Assembly (NCBI RefSeq): GCF_001685355.1
Contig: NZ_CP016438.1
Location: forward strand, 6,944,001-7,008,000
DNA: 64,000 nt
Origin: Streptomyces lincolnensis
GTDB taxonomy: Bacteria; Actinomycetota; Actinomycetes; Streptomycetales; Streptomycetaceae
Reading direction: 5' to 3'
The stretch's first letter is position 1, and each line of letters begins with the position of its first letter. The notes beneath the pieces were generated by a model, which saw only the letters and a program-made list of their open reading frames with translations, made no database searches and was not told the origin of the DNA. Both the position numbers and the translations under genes were made by a program. Shown here piece by piece: positions 49,046 through 57,400 of this stretch.

Positions 49046-50232
49046 TGCACCGCACCCTGACCACGCGCACCCTCGTCGCAGGCGCCGCCCTGACGGCTCT
49101 CACCGCCCTCGCCGCCTGCGGCACCGACACCAGGGACCGGGCGACCGAGGCCCGCGGCACGAAGGCCGCGATGCCGGCCCCGGTGAAGAAGAAGACCGTC
49201 CAGGGCCTGCCCGGCATGCCGCCCGTCCTCGACCCGCAGGACGTGTACGCGGCGGACCGCCCGAACAGACTCTCCCCGGTGGTCAAGGACTTCCCGTCCC
49301 GCGTCTACGTCCCCAACACCGAGTCCGACACCGTCTCGGTCATCGACCCGAAGACGTACGAGGTCATCGAGACGATCCCGGTCGGCCGGCAGCCCCAGCA
49401 CGTCGTGCCGTCCTGGGACTTGAAGACCCTCTGGGTCAACAACAACCGCGGCCACACCCTCACCCCCCTCGACCCGAAGACCGGCAAAGCGGGCAAGGAG
49501 ATCGAGGTCCACGACCCGTACAACCTCTACTTCACACCCCACGGCAAGTACGCCGTCGTGATGGCCTCCCTCGACCGCGAACTCGTCTTCCGCGACCCGC
49601 ACACCATGAAGCGGATCAAGACCGAACCGGTCACCTGCTACGGCGTCAACCACGCCGACTTCTCCCTGGACGGCCGGTACTTCATCGTCTCCTGCGAGTT
49701 CAGCGGCGAACTCCTGAAGGTGGACACGGAGAAGATGAAGGTCGTCGGGCAGCAGAAGCTGCCCTTCGAGGGCGCGATGCCGCAGGACGTGAAGATCTCG
49801 CCGGACGGCAAGAAGTTCTACATCGCCGACATGATGGCCGACGGCATGTGGGTCCTGGACGGCGAGAAGTTCACCGAGCCGAAGCTCCTGCCCACCGGCA
49901 AGGGCTGCCACGGCCTCTACATCAGCCGCGACTCCCGCGAGATGTACGTCTCCAACCGCGGCGAGGGCACCGTCTCCGTCTTCGACTTCACGCAGGACAG
50001 GCTCACCAAGAAGTGGCACCTGCCCGACGGCGGCAGCCCCGACATGGGCGGGGTCTCGGCCGACGGCAAGGTGCTGTGGCTGTCGGGGCGTTACGACTCC
50101 GAGGTGTACGCCATCGACACCCGCACCGGCACCCAGCTCGCCCGCATCAAGGTCGGCAGCGGCCCGCACGGCCTCGCGGTGTATCCGCAGCCGGGGCGGT
50201 ACTCGCTGGGGCACACCGGCATCTTCCGCTGA
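49045..50232 (+). CDS. YVTN-type beta-propeller lipoprotein
   Basis: A 395-residue exported lipoprotein with lipobox LAAC (-G) at residue 25. Seven-bladed-propeller repeats run from about residue 85 to the end, with YVTN-like strands: SRVYVPNTESDTVSVIDPKT, KTLWVNNNRGHTLTPLDPKT, KKFYIADMMADGMWVLD, REMYVSNRGEGTVSVFDF and KVLWLSGRYDSEVYAIDTRT. It probably acts as an extracytoplasmic binding scaffold. It is co-transcribed with the NodB-like gene, so a joint envelope role is plausible but unproven. Confidence 0.92.
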   Translation: MHRTLTTRTLVAGAALTALTALAACGTDTRDRATEARGTKAAMPAPVKKKTVQGLPGMPPVLDPQDVYAADRPNRLSPVVKDFPSRVYVPNTESDTVSVIDPKTYEVIETIPVGRQPQHVVPSWDLKTLWVNNNRGHTLTPLDPKTGKAGKEIEVHDPYNLYFTPHGKYAVVMASLDRELVFRDPHTMKRIKTEPVTCYGVNHADFSLDGRYFIVSCEFSGELLKVDTEKMKVVGQQKLPFEGAMPQDVKISPDGKKFYIADMMADGMWVLDGEKFTEPKLLPTGKGCHGLYISRDSREMYVSNRGEGTVSVFDFTQDRLTKKWHLPDGGSPDMGGVSADGKVLWLSGRYDSEVYAIDTRTGTQLARIKVGSGPHGLAVYPQPGRYSLGHTGIFR

Positions 50233-50301
50233 GGCGGCGAAGCGGCGGACACGCCGCCGGACGAGTGAACGTCCACAACGCGCCGTCGTGGAACCGGAAT
50301 T

Positions 50302-50937
50302 GTGCTCTCCGTGATCACAACTCGCCTGCGGCGGCGCGCCGCTGCCGCCGTCCTGTCCCTGGCCGCCGTCCTCACCACGACCGCGGCCACCGCACCCGCC
50401 ACCGAACTCACCACCACGGCCGCCGGCACCCCCGCCAAGGCCCCGGCCCCCGCCGACTGTCCCGTCCAGTACGACGACCCGATCAAGGCCGCCGCCGATC
50501 GCGGCGTCGACGTCGACCGCATCACCCCCGACCCGTCCTGGCGCACGACCTGCGGCACGCTCTACCGGGCCGACGGCCGCGGCCCGGACATCGTCTTCGA
50601 GCAGGGCTTCCACCCCAAGGACATCGACGGCCAGTACGACATCGAGAAGTACGTCCTGGTCAACCAGCCCTCCCCGTACGTGTCCACGACGTACGACCAC
50701 GACCTGTACAAGAAGTGGTGGAAGTCGGGCTGGAACTACTACATCGACGCCCCCGGCGGCATCGACGTCAACAAGACCATCGGCGACACCCACAAGTGGG
50801 CCGACCAGGTCGAGGTCGCCTTCCCCGGCGGTGTCGCGCGGCAGTACGTCATCGGCGTCTGCCCGGTCGACAAGAAGACCAAGGTCGAGATCATGAGCGA
50901 CTGCGAGAGCAACCCGTACTACGAGCCCTGGCACTGA
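50302..50937 (+). CDS. Secreted Scabin/pierisin-like ADP-ribosyltransferase
   Basis: A 211-residue exported protein (signal peptide about 1-33). It carries the R-STT-QxE signature of the pierisin/Scabin branch, which ADP-ribosylates guanine bases or nucleotides: Arg89 (GTLYRADGRGPDIVF), Ser128-Thr-Thr (SPYVSTTYD), and Gln169-x-Glu171 (ADQVEVAFPGG). The spacing closely matches Scabin (R77, S117, Q158, E160). Four cysteines (53, 84, 187, 201) could form two disulfides. It corresponds in sequence type and neighbourhood to S. coelicolor SCO5461 as I recall it. Its 3' end overlaps the convergent GNAT gene by 47 bp. No immunity gene is obvious. Confidence 0.9.
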   Translation: MLSVITTRLRRRAAAAVLSLAAVLTTTAATAPATELTTTAAGTPAKAPAPADCPVQYDDPIKAAADRGVDVDRITPDPSWRTTCGTLYRADGRGPDIVFEQGFHPKDIDGQYDIEKYVLVNQPSPYVSTTYDHDLYKKWWKSGWNYYIDAPGGIDVNKTIGDTHKWADQVEVAFPGGVARQYVIGVCPVDKKTKVEIMSDCESNPYYEPWH

Positions 50938-51559
50938 GCAGCAGCGCCTCCGCCCCCACGGGGCGGTAGCCGGCCGCCTGGAACGCCCGCGTGCTGCGGG
51001 CGTTCCCCGGCGCGACCTGCGCCCACAGCGGCTCCGCGACGAGGTGCCGGGCCGCCGTCGCCAGCGCCCGGCCGAGCCCCCGGTGCCGTACCCCCTCGTC
51101 CACCTCCACGGAGACCTCCGGCCGTCCGGCGATGCCGCGCCCCACGACCACCACACCGCCCTCGGTCTCCCACGCGCGCACGTCGTCGCGCCGCCCGCGG
51201 GCGTAGGCGATGCGGGGATGGCCGCCGTCCTCGATCTCCTTGAGGGCGAGCGGCGGTTCACCCGGCAGCGGGCCGGCGACCAGCATCGCGTCGATGGTCT
51301 CGGCCGTCCGCCCGGTCCGCTCCAGCAGCGCCGACAGGAACCGCGGGTTCATCGTCGCCGCCAGCGCGTCGCACTCCAGGCCGCCGAGCGTCTCGTACAC
51401 CCACGCCGGATCCTCGTCCGTGAAGACCACGGAGTGCGCCGTGAAGGCCAGCACCCCCGCGTCCCGGTGGGATGCCTGCGGCACGACGGTGGTCCGACCG
51501 TCCGCGGGCGGGAAGACTCCGCGGGCCGCCGCGTCGAGAATGTCCCGCAAGGTCTCCAT
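50891..51559 (-). CDS. GNAT-family N-acetyltransferase
   Basis: A 222-residue protein with a GNAT fold in its C-terminal half: VSVEVDEGVRHRGLGRALATAARHL supplies the acetyl-CoA binding motif (Q/R-x-x-G-x-G/A as RHRGLG), followed by LWAQVAPGNARSTRAFQAAGY. The N-terminal 100 residues (VVPQASHRDAGVLAFTAHSVVF) resemble a GCN5-like partner domain. ATG 51559 follows AAGGAG. The end overlaps the convergent ADP-ribosyltransferase gene. Substrate unknown. Confidence 0.87.
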   Translation of the reverse strand: METLRDILDAAARGVFPPADGRTTVVPQASHRDAGVLAFTAHSVVFTDEDPAWVYETLGGLECDALAATMNPRFLSALLERTGRTAETIDAMLVAGPLPGEPPLALKEIEDGGHPRIAYARGRRDDVRAWETEGGVVVVGRGIAGRPEVSVEVDEGVRHRGLGRALATAARHLVAEPLWAQVAPGNARSTRAFQAAGYRPVGAEALLLSARARSTGCSRSRS

Positions 51560-51570
51560 CGCCGCGCTCC

Positions 51571-51602
51571 TTGAGTCTCCACCCGCTGGAAGGCCCAGAC
51601 TC
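51571..51602 (+). promoter_or_regulatory. MerR-type promoter with dyad, leaderless (predicted)
   Basis: TTGAGT (51571-51576) and CAGACT (51596-51601) are separated by 19 bp, and GAGTCT ... AGACTC forms an inverted repeat across the spacer. The expected start of transcription coincides with the ATG at 51609, and no ribosome binding site lies at normal spacing. This fits an autoregulated MerR-family promoter. Confidence 0.6.
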
Positions 51603-51608
51603 GCAGAC

Positions 51609-52520
51609 ATGATCGAAGACGGCACCGGCCTTTTCACCATCGGCGAGCTGGCCCGCGCCACCGGACTGACCGTGCGCACCATCCGCTACTGGTCGGACGA
51701 GGGCGTGCTGCACCCCGTGACCCGTTCCGCCGGCGGCTACCGGCTCTACGACGCCGAGGCCGCCGCCCGCCTGGAACTGATCCGCACGCTGCGCGAGCTG
51801 GGCCTCGGCCTGGACGTCGTACGCAAGGTGCTGGACGGGGAGCGGACGGTCGCGGAGGTCGCGGCCGCGCACGTGGCGGCGCTGGACGCGCAGATCCGGT
51901 CACTGAAGGTGACCCGTGCGGTGCTGTCGAGCGTGGCACGACGAGGATCCACGGCGAAGGAGATGACGTTGACGAACAAACTGGCGAGGCTGTCCGCGGC
52001 CGAACGGCAGCGGATCATGGAGGAGTTCGTGGAGGAGGCCCTGGCCGGGCTCGACACCGTCGACCCGGACATCCGGGAACGGATGCGGCGCACCGCCGTC
52101 GACCTCGCGGACGACCCGACGCCCGAGCAGGTCGACGCCTGGATGGAGCTGGCCGGGATGCTCCAGGATCCCGTGTTCCGGCGGCAGATGCGGCGGGCCG
52201 TCGAGTTCAACGCGGCCGACCGGGTCCCGGACGCCCCGCGCGGACAGTCCGTGTGGTTCGCCAAACGCCTGGTGGAGCTGGTGGCCCCGCTGCGGGAGCG
52301 CGGTGTCGAGCCAGGGGCACCCGAGGCGGAGCAGGCGCTGCGGGACCTGTTCGGGGACGCCGACCGGACCGCCGTACTGGAACGCATGACGGCCGGGTTC
52401 AACGAACGGGTCGCCCGCTATCGCGAACTGCTCTCCGTCGTGAACCGGCAGCCCGCGCCACCGCACGCCGAGGACTTCGCGTGGGTGGTCGCCGCACTGC
52501 GCGCTCGTACCGCCGGTTAA
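51609..52520 (+). CDS. MerR family regulator with long effector domain (TipAS-like layout)
   Basis: A 303-residue regulator. The N-terminal winged helix (about 8-75; FTIGELARATGLTVRTIRYW) and coiled coil (about 80-115) are followed by a ~190-residue all-helical domain (LSAAERQRIMEEFVEEAL ... ADRTAVLERMTAGFNERVARY) that probably binds an effector. The layout resembles drug-sensing MerR proteins, but the sensor domain is not one I can name. It is divergent from the GNAT gene across a 49-bp interval that carries the MerR-type promoter, so it may control both. Confidence 0.9.
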   Translation: MIEDGTGLFTIGELARATGLTVRTIRYWSDEGVLHPVTRSAGGYRLYDAEAAARLELIRTLRELGLGLDVVRKVLDGERTVAEVAAAHVAALDAQIRSLKVTRAVLSSVARRGSTAKEMTLTNKLARLSAAERQRIMEEFVEEALAGLDTVDPDIRERMRRTAVDLADDPTPEQVDAWMELAGMLQDPVFRRQMRRAVEFNAADRVPDAPRGQSVWFAKRLVELVAPLRERGVEPGAPEAEQALRDLFGDADRTAVLERMTAGFNERVARYRELLSVVNRQPAPPHAEDFAWVVAALRARTAG

Positions 52521-52570
52521 TCTGACCTTCGTCAGCACACGGCAAGGAACGAAGAAAAAGGGGCGGCTCG

Positions 52571-52783
52571 GTGGCGAACATCGACGAAGCGCGCAAGCAG
52601 TTCGAGCGGATCGATACGGACGGTGACGGATTCATCACCGCTGCCGAGTTCAAGACCGCCCTCGCTCAGGAAGGTGACTGGAACGTCACCGAGTCCGTGG
52701 CCGAGGTCATCATCAGGACCCGCGACCTCAACGGGGACAAGGTGCTGTCCTTCGACGAGTTCTGGGTGTACCTGAGCAAGTGA
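52571..52783 (+). CDS. Small EF-hand calcium-binding protein
   Basis: A 70-residue calmodulin-like protein with two canonical EF-hand loops: residues 15-26 (DTDGDGFITAAE) and 52-63 (DLNGDKVLSFDE), each with Asp/Asn/Ser ligands at positions 1, 3, 5 and Glu at 12. Such proteins occur in Streptomyces and buffer or sense Ca2+. GTG 52571 follows AAAGGGGCGG. A strong terminator follows at once, so it is monocistronic. Confidence 0.95.
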   Translation: MANIDEARKQFERIDTDGDGFITAAEFKTALAQEGDWNVTESVAEVIIRTRDLNGDKVLSFDEFWVYLSK

Positions 52784-52793
52784 GACGCCGCAG

Positions 52794-52824
52794 GGGGCGC
52801 CCGTCCGGGCCGGACGGGCGCCCC
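52794..52824 (+). terminator. Terminator after EF-hand gene
   Basis: A perfect 13-bp stem (GGGGCGCCCGTCC with its complement) with a five-base loop, ten bases past the stop. Confidence 0.87.
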
Positions 52825-52849
52825 TTCGTCATGTCCGGCGCACGCAGCA

Positions 52850-53110
52850 CCATGGCGTGAGGGGAGGCGCTCCCGGTCCGGCAGGTCCAGGCCCGTCGCC
52901 GGGGGAGCGGGACGACCGAGTTCGTCAGCCCCGTCAGGACGGCGTCCCGCACCCGCAGGGGCGCGGTGAGCGGATGACGCGGGTCCACATGACCGACGTA
53001 CGCGCGCAGCACCCGGCTCACCGCATCGCCCGGTTCAACAGCGCGTCGACGAAGGCGTGGGCCAGGCTCCCTCCCGTGCCCTCGGGAGTGGGGCGGGCGT
53101 GCGTGCGCCG
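52850..53110 (-). pseudogene. Possible decayed coding fragment
   Basis: The 339-bp stretch 52784-53122 has no intact gene. On the minus strand, pieces such as SLAHAFVDALLNRAM and, after a stop and in another frame, AYVGHVDPRHPLTAPLR and VLTGLTNSVV have the flavour of an alpha/beta-hydrolase (DPRxPLxSPL, LTGLPP) broken by frameshifts. The similarity is by eye and weak. Confidence 0.25.
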
Positions 53111-53122
53111 AAGGGGCCGTGT

Positions 53123-53665
53123 TCAGACGATCTCCAGGGGCCGGTGCGGCCCCTCCGGCAGCACGATCCCGATGCCGTCCCCGGGCCGTACGACCCCGCC
53201 CGCGAGCACGACACCCATGATTCCGGACTTGAACCGCACGCTCCCGTCGGCGTCCCGGCCGACGACCTGCTTCATCAACCCCTGCCGGAACGTGTCGATC
53301 TGGGCGCAGGGATTCCGCAGCCCGGTCACCTCGACGACGGCCTCGTCGCCGAGACGCAGCCGGGTCCCGACCGGCAGCCCCAGCAGATCGATCCCCCGCG
53401 TGGTGACGTTCTCCCCGAGCTCCCCGGCCGCCACCTCGAACCCGGCTCCGCGCACCTCCTCGAACAGCTCCTCATGGATGAGGTGCACCTGCCGAAGGTT
53501 CGGCTGCGAGGCGTCCCGCTTCATCCGGAACCGATGCTTCACCGTCACTCCGGCGTGCACGTCCCCCTCCACTCCGAGCCCGGCGAGCAGCCTGATGCTC
53601 TCCCGATTCGGCTTGGTGAAGGAATACGTGCCACTGCTGCTGACCGCGCTGACCGTCCCACTCAT
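53123..53665 (-). CDS. MOSC domain protein
   Basis: A 180-residue single-domain MOSC protein (molybdenum cofactor sulfurase C-terminal fold). GVEGDVHAG, RQVHLIHEELFEEV, GELGENVTTRGIDLLGLPVGTRL and GLRNPCAQID are family landmarks, and Cys120 in RNPC is the conserved cysteine. Relatives include YiiM-type molybdoenzymes, which reduce N-hydroxylated compounds. The ATG at 53665 is the natural start. It sits between the decayed region and the lysozyme gene, on the same strand as the latter. Confidence 0.93.
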   Translation of the reverse strand: MSGTVSAVSSSGTYSFTKPNRESIRLLAGLGVEGDVHAGVTVKHRFRMKRDASQPNLRQVHLIHEELFEEVRGAGFEVAAGELGENVTTRGIDLLGLPVGTRLRLGDEAVVEVTGLRNPCAQIDTFRQGLMKQVVGRDADGSVRFKSGIMGVVLAGGVVRPGDGIGIVLPEGPHRPLEIV

Positions 53666-53691
53666 GGGGCAAGACTAGGCGAGGCCGCAGA

Positions 53692-54249
53692 TCAGGCGTC
53701 CGCCGCCCACTTCCGCAGCGCCGCCTTGCTCTCGAAGTCGGCGACGTTCTTGTCCAGCGGGTCGGACGTGTACTGGTGGAAGCGCCACTTGGCCTTGATG
53801 CGGGGCTTGCCGGCGGTGACGTAGTCGGCGATCCAGAGGCCGTCGCCGGCGTAGGAGGTCGTGTCGACGTTGAGCCAGAAGTTCCTGTTGCAGTAGAGGA
53901 TGACCCGGTTGTTGGGCCGCAGGGCCCTCACCTTGCGGATGAAGCTGTCCTTCTCCGCGTTGGAGGCGTGGGTGCCCTCGCCCGTGGTCTCCCAGTCGAC
54001 GGCGAGGATGTCGCCGCCCTTCTCGGGGGCGTGCTTGACGAAGTACTCGGCCTGGGCGGTCAGGTTGCCCGGCCAGAGGAAGTGGTAGAAGCCGACGGTC
54101 AGACCGGCCTCGCGGGCGCGCTTGGTCTGGGCGGCGAGTTTGGGGTTGATGTACGAGCGGCCCTCGGTGGCCTTGATGAAGACGAAGGCGAGGCCGTCGG
54201 TGTTGTAGGCGGAGGACTGGTAGGCGCTCACGTCGATGCCGCGCAGCAT
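53692..54249 (-). CDS. GH25 lysozyme-like protein without signal peptide
   Basis: A 185-residue glycosyl hydrolase family 25 domain protein. The strands and catalytic acids are recognisable: GIDVSAYQ (Asp6), AFVFIKATEG, TVGFYHFLW and ILAVDWETTGEG (Asp85, Glu87). GH25 enzymes cleave peptidoglycan, yet no signal peptide precedes the domain and the frame upstream is not hydrophobic. ATG 54249 follows GGGAG. It is divergent from the NRPS-PKS gene across 237 bp. It could be released by lysis or a holin-like route, or be a non-exported remnant. Confidence 0.88.
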   Translation of the reverse strand: MLRGIDVSAYQSSAYNTDGLAFVFIKATEGRSYINPKLAAQTKRAREAGLTVGFYHFLWPGNLTAQAEYFVKHAPEKGGDILAVDWETTGEGTHASNAEKDSFIRKVRALRPNNRVILYCNRNFWLNVDTTSYAGDGLWIADYVTAGKPRIKAKWRFHQYTSDPLDKNVADFESKAALRKWAADA

Positions 54250-54486
54250 TGGGAGACTCCCTGAAGTGTCAGTGGGGTGACAGGAGTTGGCGTGTCCCCA
54301 CCTTGGCATGAGCAGGACGCGTGTGACGTGGAAATGCCGACTGCGCCCGAGCCGTGCCGCCTTGTGGGGCGGTTGTGACTCCAGTGACGTGTGATGCGTG
54401 CCATACCGAAGATGAGTGCAGCTTGAATCGACCCTGGGCACATAGCCCTCCAGGCACCACGATCTTCAGCGTCCACGGGGGACACG

Positions 54487-57400
54487 ATGAGCGCGTTGGC
54501 CGGCACAGGGCCGTTGAGTTTTGCCCAGGAGCGTCTCTACGTCGCACGCGAGGCGGCGGGACAGGACGACGCCTACCTGGTGATCGTGGCGATGCACATC
54601 GACGGCGATCTCGACGTCGAGGCGCTGCACCGGGCCGTTCGGCGGGTGACGGACCGCCATGACTCGTTACGGGCCACCTTCGCCTTCGAGGACGGCCGGC
54701 TGGTGCAGCGCATACCCCGGCGCGGCGCCGAGCCCTCGTGGACGGTCACCGGGTCCGAGGCGACTGTCGAGCCGGCCGCCGAGCCGGCGGAAGCGGTGCG
54801 CGCTCTGGTGCGTCGGCTGAGCGAGACGCCCTTCGACCTGGCCGCCGGTCCGCCGGTCCGCTGGGGACTGACCCGGATCGGGCCGGGGGAGTACGGGCTG
54901 GTCCTGGTGGCCCATCACATCGTGTGCGACGGCTGGTCGCTCGGTGTGATCTTCCGCGACCTGGAGACGGCCTACCGCACGCCCCCGGAGAGCGAGCCCT
55001 TCGACGGCGAGGCCCCCGGTCCGCTCACCTGGGCGGTACGCGAGCGGGACCGCTGGACGGCGGGCGGGGCCGCGTCGGCCGATCTGGACTTCTGGCGCGG
55101 CTACCTGGCGGACATGAACCCGCTGGCCCTGCCGACCGACCGGCCCCGCCCGGCGGTCCCCAGCGGCGCCGGCGGCACCGTACTGGTCCCCCTGGACGAG
55201 GAGTTGGTGACCCGGCTGCGAGAGACCGCGCGGCGGGCGGGCGCCACCGTCTTCATGGCCTTCGCCGCGCTGTACGCGTCCGTCCTCGGCCGCTACGCCC
55301 GTCAGGACGACGTGGTGATCAGCAGCCCCGTCGCGGGCCGGCACTCCGAGGAGGAACAGGGCCTCGTCGGCTGCCAGGTGAACATGGTCCCGCTGCGCCT
55401 GGACGTCTCCGGCCGCCCGGCCTTCACCGACCTGCTCCGCAGGACACGCACCGCCGTGCTGCCCGCCATGGCCCGGCAGAACGTACCCGTCGACGTGCTG
55501 GTCAGGGACCTCTCCCTGCGCGGCGCCGCCGGACGGTCGCCGCTCATGCAGTGCTCACTGGCGGTGCAGAACTTCGACGCCGCGCTGCCCGACCTCCCCG
55601 GGACGACGGTCACCCCGGTCGAGGTGTACGGCGACCGCGCGAAGTGGGACCTGGCCCTGACCGTCGACCTCTCCGGTGAACACCCCTCCCTGCGGCTGGA
55701 GTACGACGCCGACATCCTGCTGGCACCGACCGCCGAGACCCTCGTACGCCACCTGGAGGCGGCGCTCCGGCACGCGGTCGAGGCGCCCGACGAGCCGGTG
55801 GGAATGGTGGACGCACGGGAGACCGTCCACCTCACCCTCGAAGTGAACCCGGCGCCCGCCGCGGCCGAGACCGAGACCGTGCTCTCCCGGTTCCGGCGCG
55901 CCCGCGCGGCCCGCCCCGGCCACCCGGCGCTGACCGACGGGACGACCACGCTGACGTACGCCGAACTCGACGCCCACGCGGACCGCGTCGGTCGGCGGCT
56001 GCGGGCCGCGGGGGCCGGGCCGGGCACCAGGGTCGGCGTCTGCGGGCGGCGCACCCCCTGGACCGTCGTCGCGATGCTGGCCGTGTGGAAGGCCGGCGCG
56101 ACCTACGTCCCGCTCGACCCGGCCGGGCCGAGCGAGCGCCTGCGGTCCATCGCGGAGCGCGCCGGGATCGGCCTCGTCCTGGTGGACCGGGCGAGCCGGC
56201 CGGTCCTGGCGGAGTGGCTGCCGACCGCGGAACTGCTGGTCGTGGACGCGCCGGAGACGGAGGGGATCACCGAGGCCGCGCCCTTGGCGCACGGCGGTCC
56301 TGACGTCTCGCTGGTGATCGACGGTGGTCCTGGCGTCTCGCCCCTGGCCGACGGCGTTCCCGGCGTCTCGCCCGTGGCCGGCAAAGGCTCGGCCGCCTCG
56401 CCCGACAGCACCCCTGACGCCCTGCCGCTGGAAGCGAGCGATCCAGGGCAGAGCGCGTACGTCATCTTCACCTCGGGCTCGACCGGGCTGCCCAAGGGCG
56501 TCGAGGTGCCGCACTCCTGTCTCGCCCAGCTCTTCGCCGACCGGCCCGCCGGGCTGGAGGTGGACGGGACGGACGTCTGGCTCTGCGCCCACTCCTTCGC
56601 GTTCGACTTCTCGGTGTGGGAGATCTGGGGCCCGCTGACCACCGGCGGCACCTGTGTCCTCGCGACCGACGACCAGGTGCGCGACCCGGCGGCGCTCGCC
56701 GCCCTGGTGCGCGGGAGCGGGGTGACGGTCCTCAGCCAGACCCCGGGATCGCTGCACCGCCTGGCCCCGGCCCTGACCGCGACGCCCGGCCCCGGGCCGC
56801 GGTACATCGTGCTCGGCGGCGAGGCACTCGACTGGGACCGGCTGGCCCTGTCGCTGGGCGACGGCGCTCCCGACACCACGGTCGTGAACATGTACGGCAT
56901 CACCGAGGGGACCGTCCACGTCACCGCGCACCCGGTGCCCGGCGACGCACTGGCCTCGGTGCGGGCGAACACGATCGGCGTCCCGCTCCCGCAGGCCCGC
57001 TGCTACGTCCTCGACGAGGACGGCGCACCCACCGGACTCGACGTGCCCGGCGAGCTGTACATCGGCGGCGGCCACGTGGCCCGCGGATACCTGGGCGACG
57101 CCGAACAGACCGCGCGGCGCTTCACCCCCGACCCGTTCCACCCCGGCGGGACGATGTACCGCACCGGCGACCTCGCCCGGTGGCGCACCGGCGGCACGCT
57201 GGAGTACCTGGGACGCGTCGACGACCAGCTGAAGGTGCGGGGCTATCGCGTCGAGCCGGCGGAGGTCGAACGGGCCGTGCTCGGGCTGCCCGGCCCGCGT
57301 CGGCCCTCGGCCTGCCGCGTCCTGGCCCACGACGACACGCTGGTCGCCTTCGTCGTCGTGGCGGGACCGCTGCCGGAGAACGAACTCCGCGACCACCTGC

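Noticed and set aside
49848..50969. Arg/His-rich open frame overlapping the propeller and ADP-ribosyltransferase genes
   Set aside because: Composition is typical of a frame-shifted shadow in GC-rich DNA.
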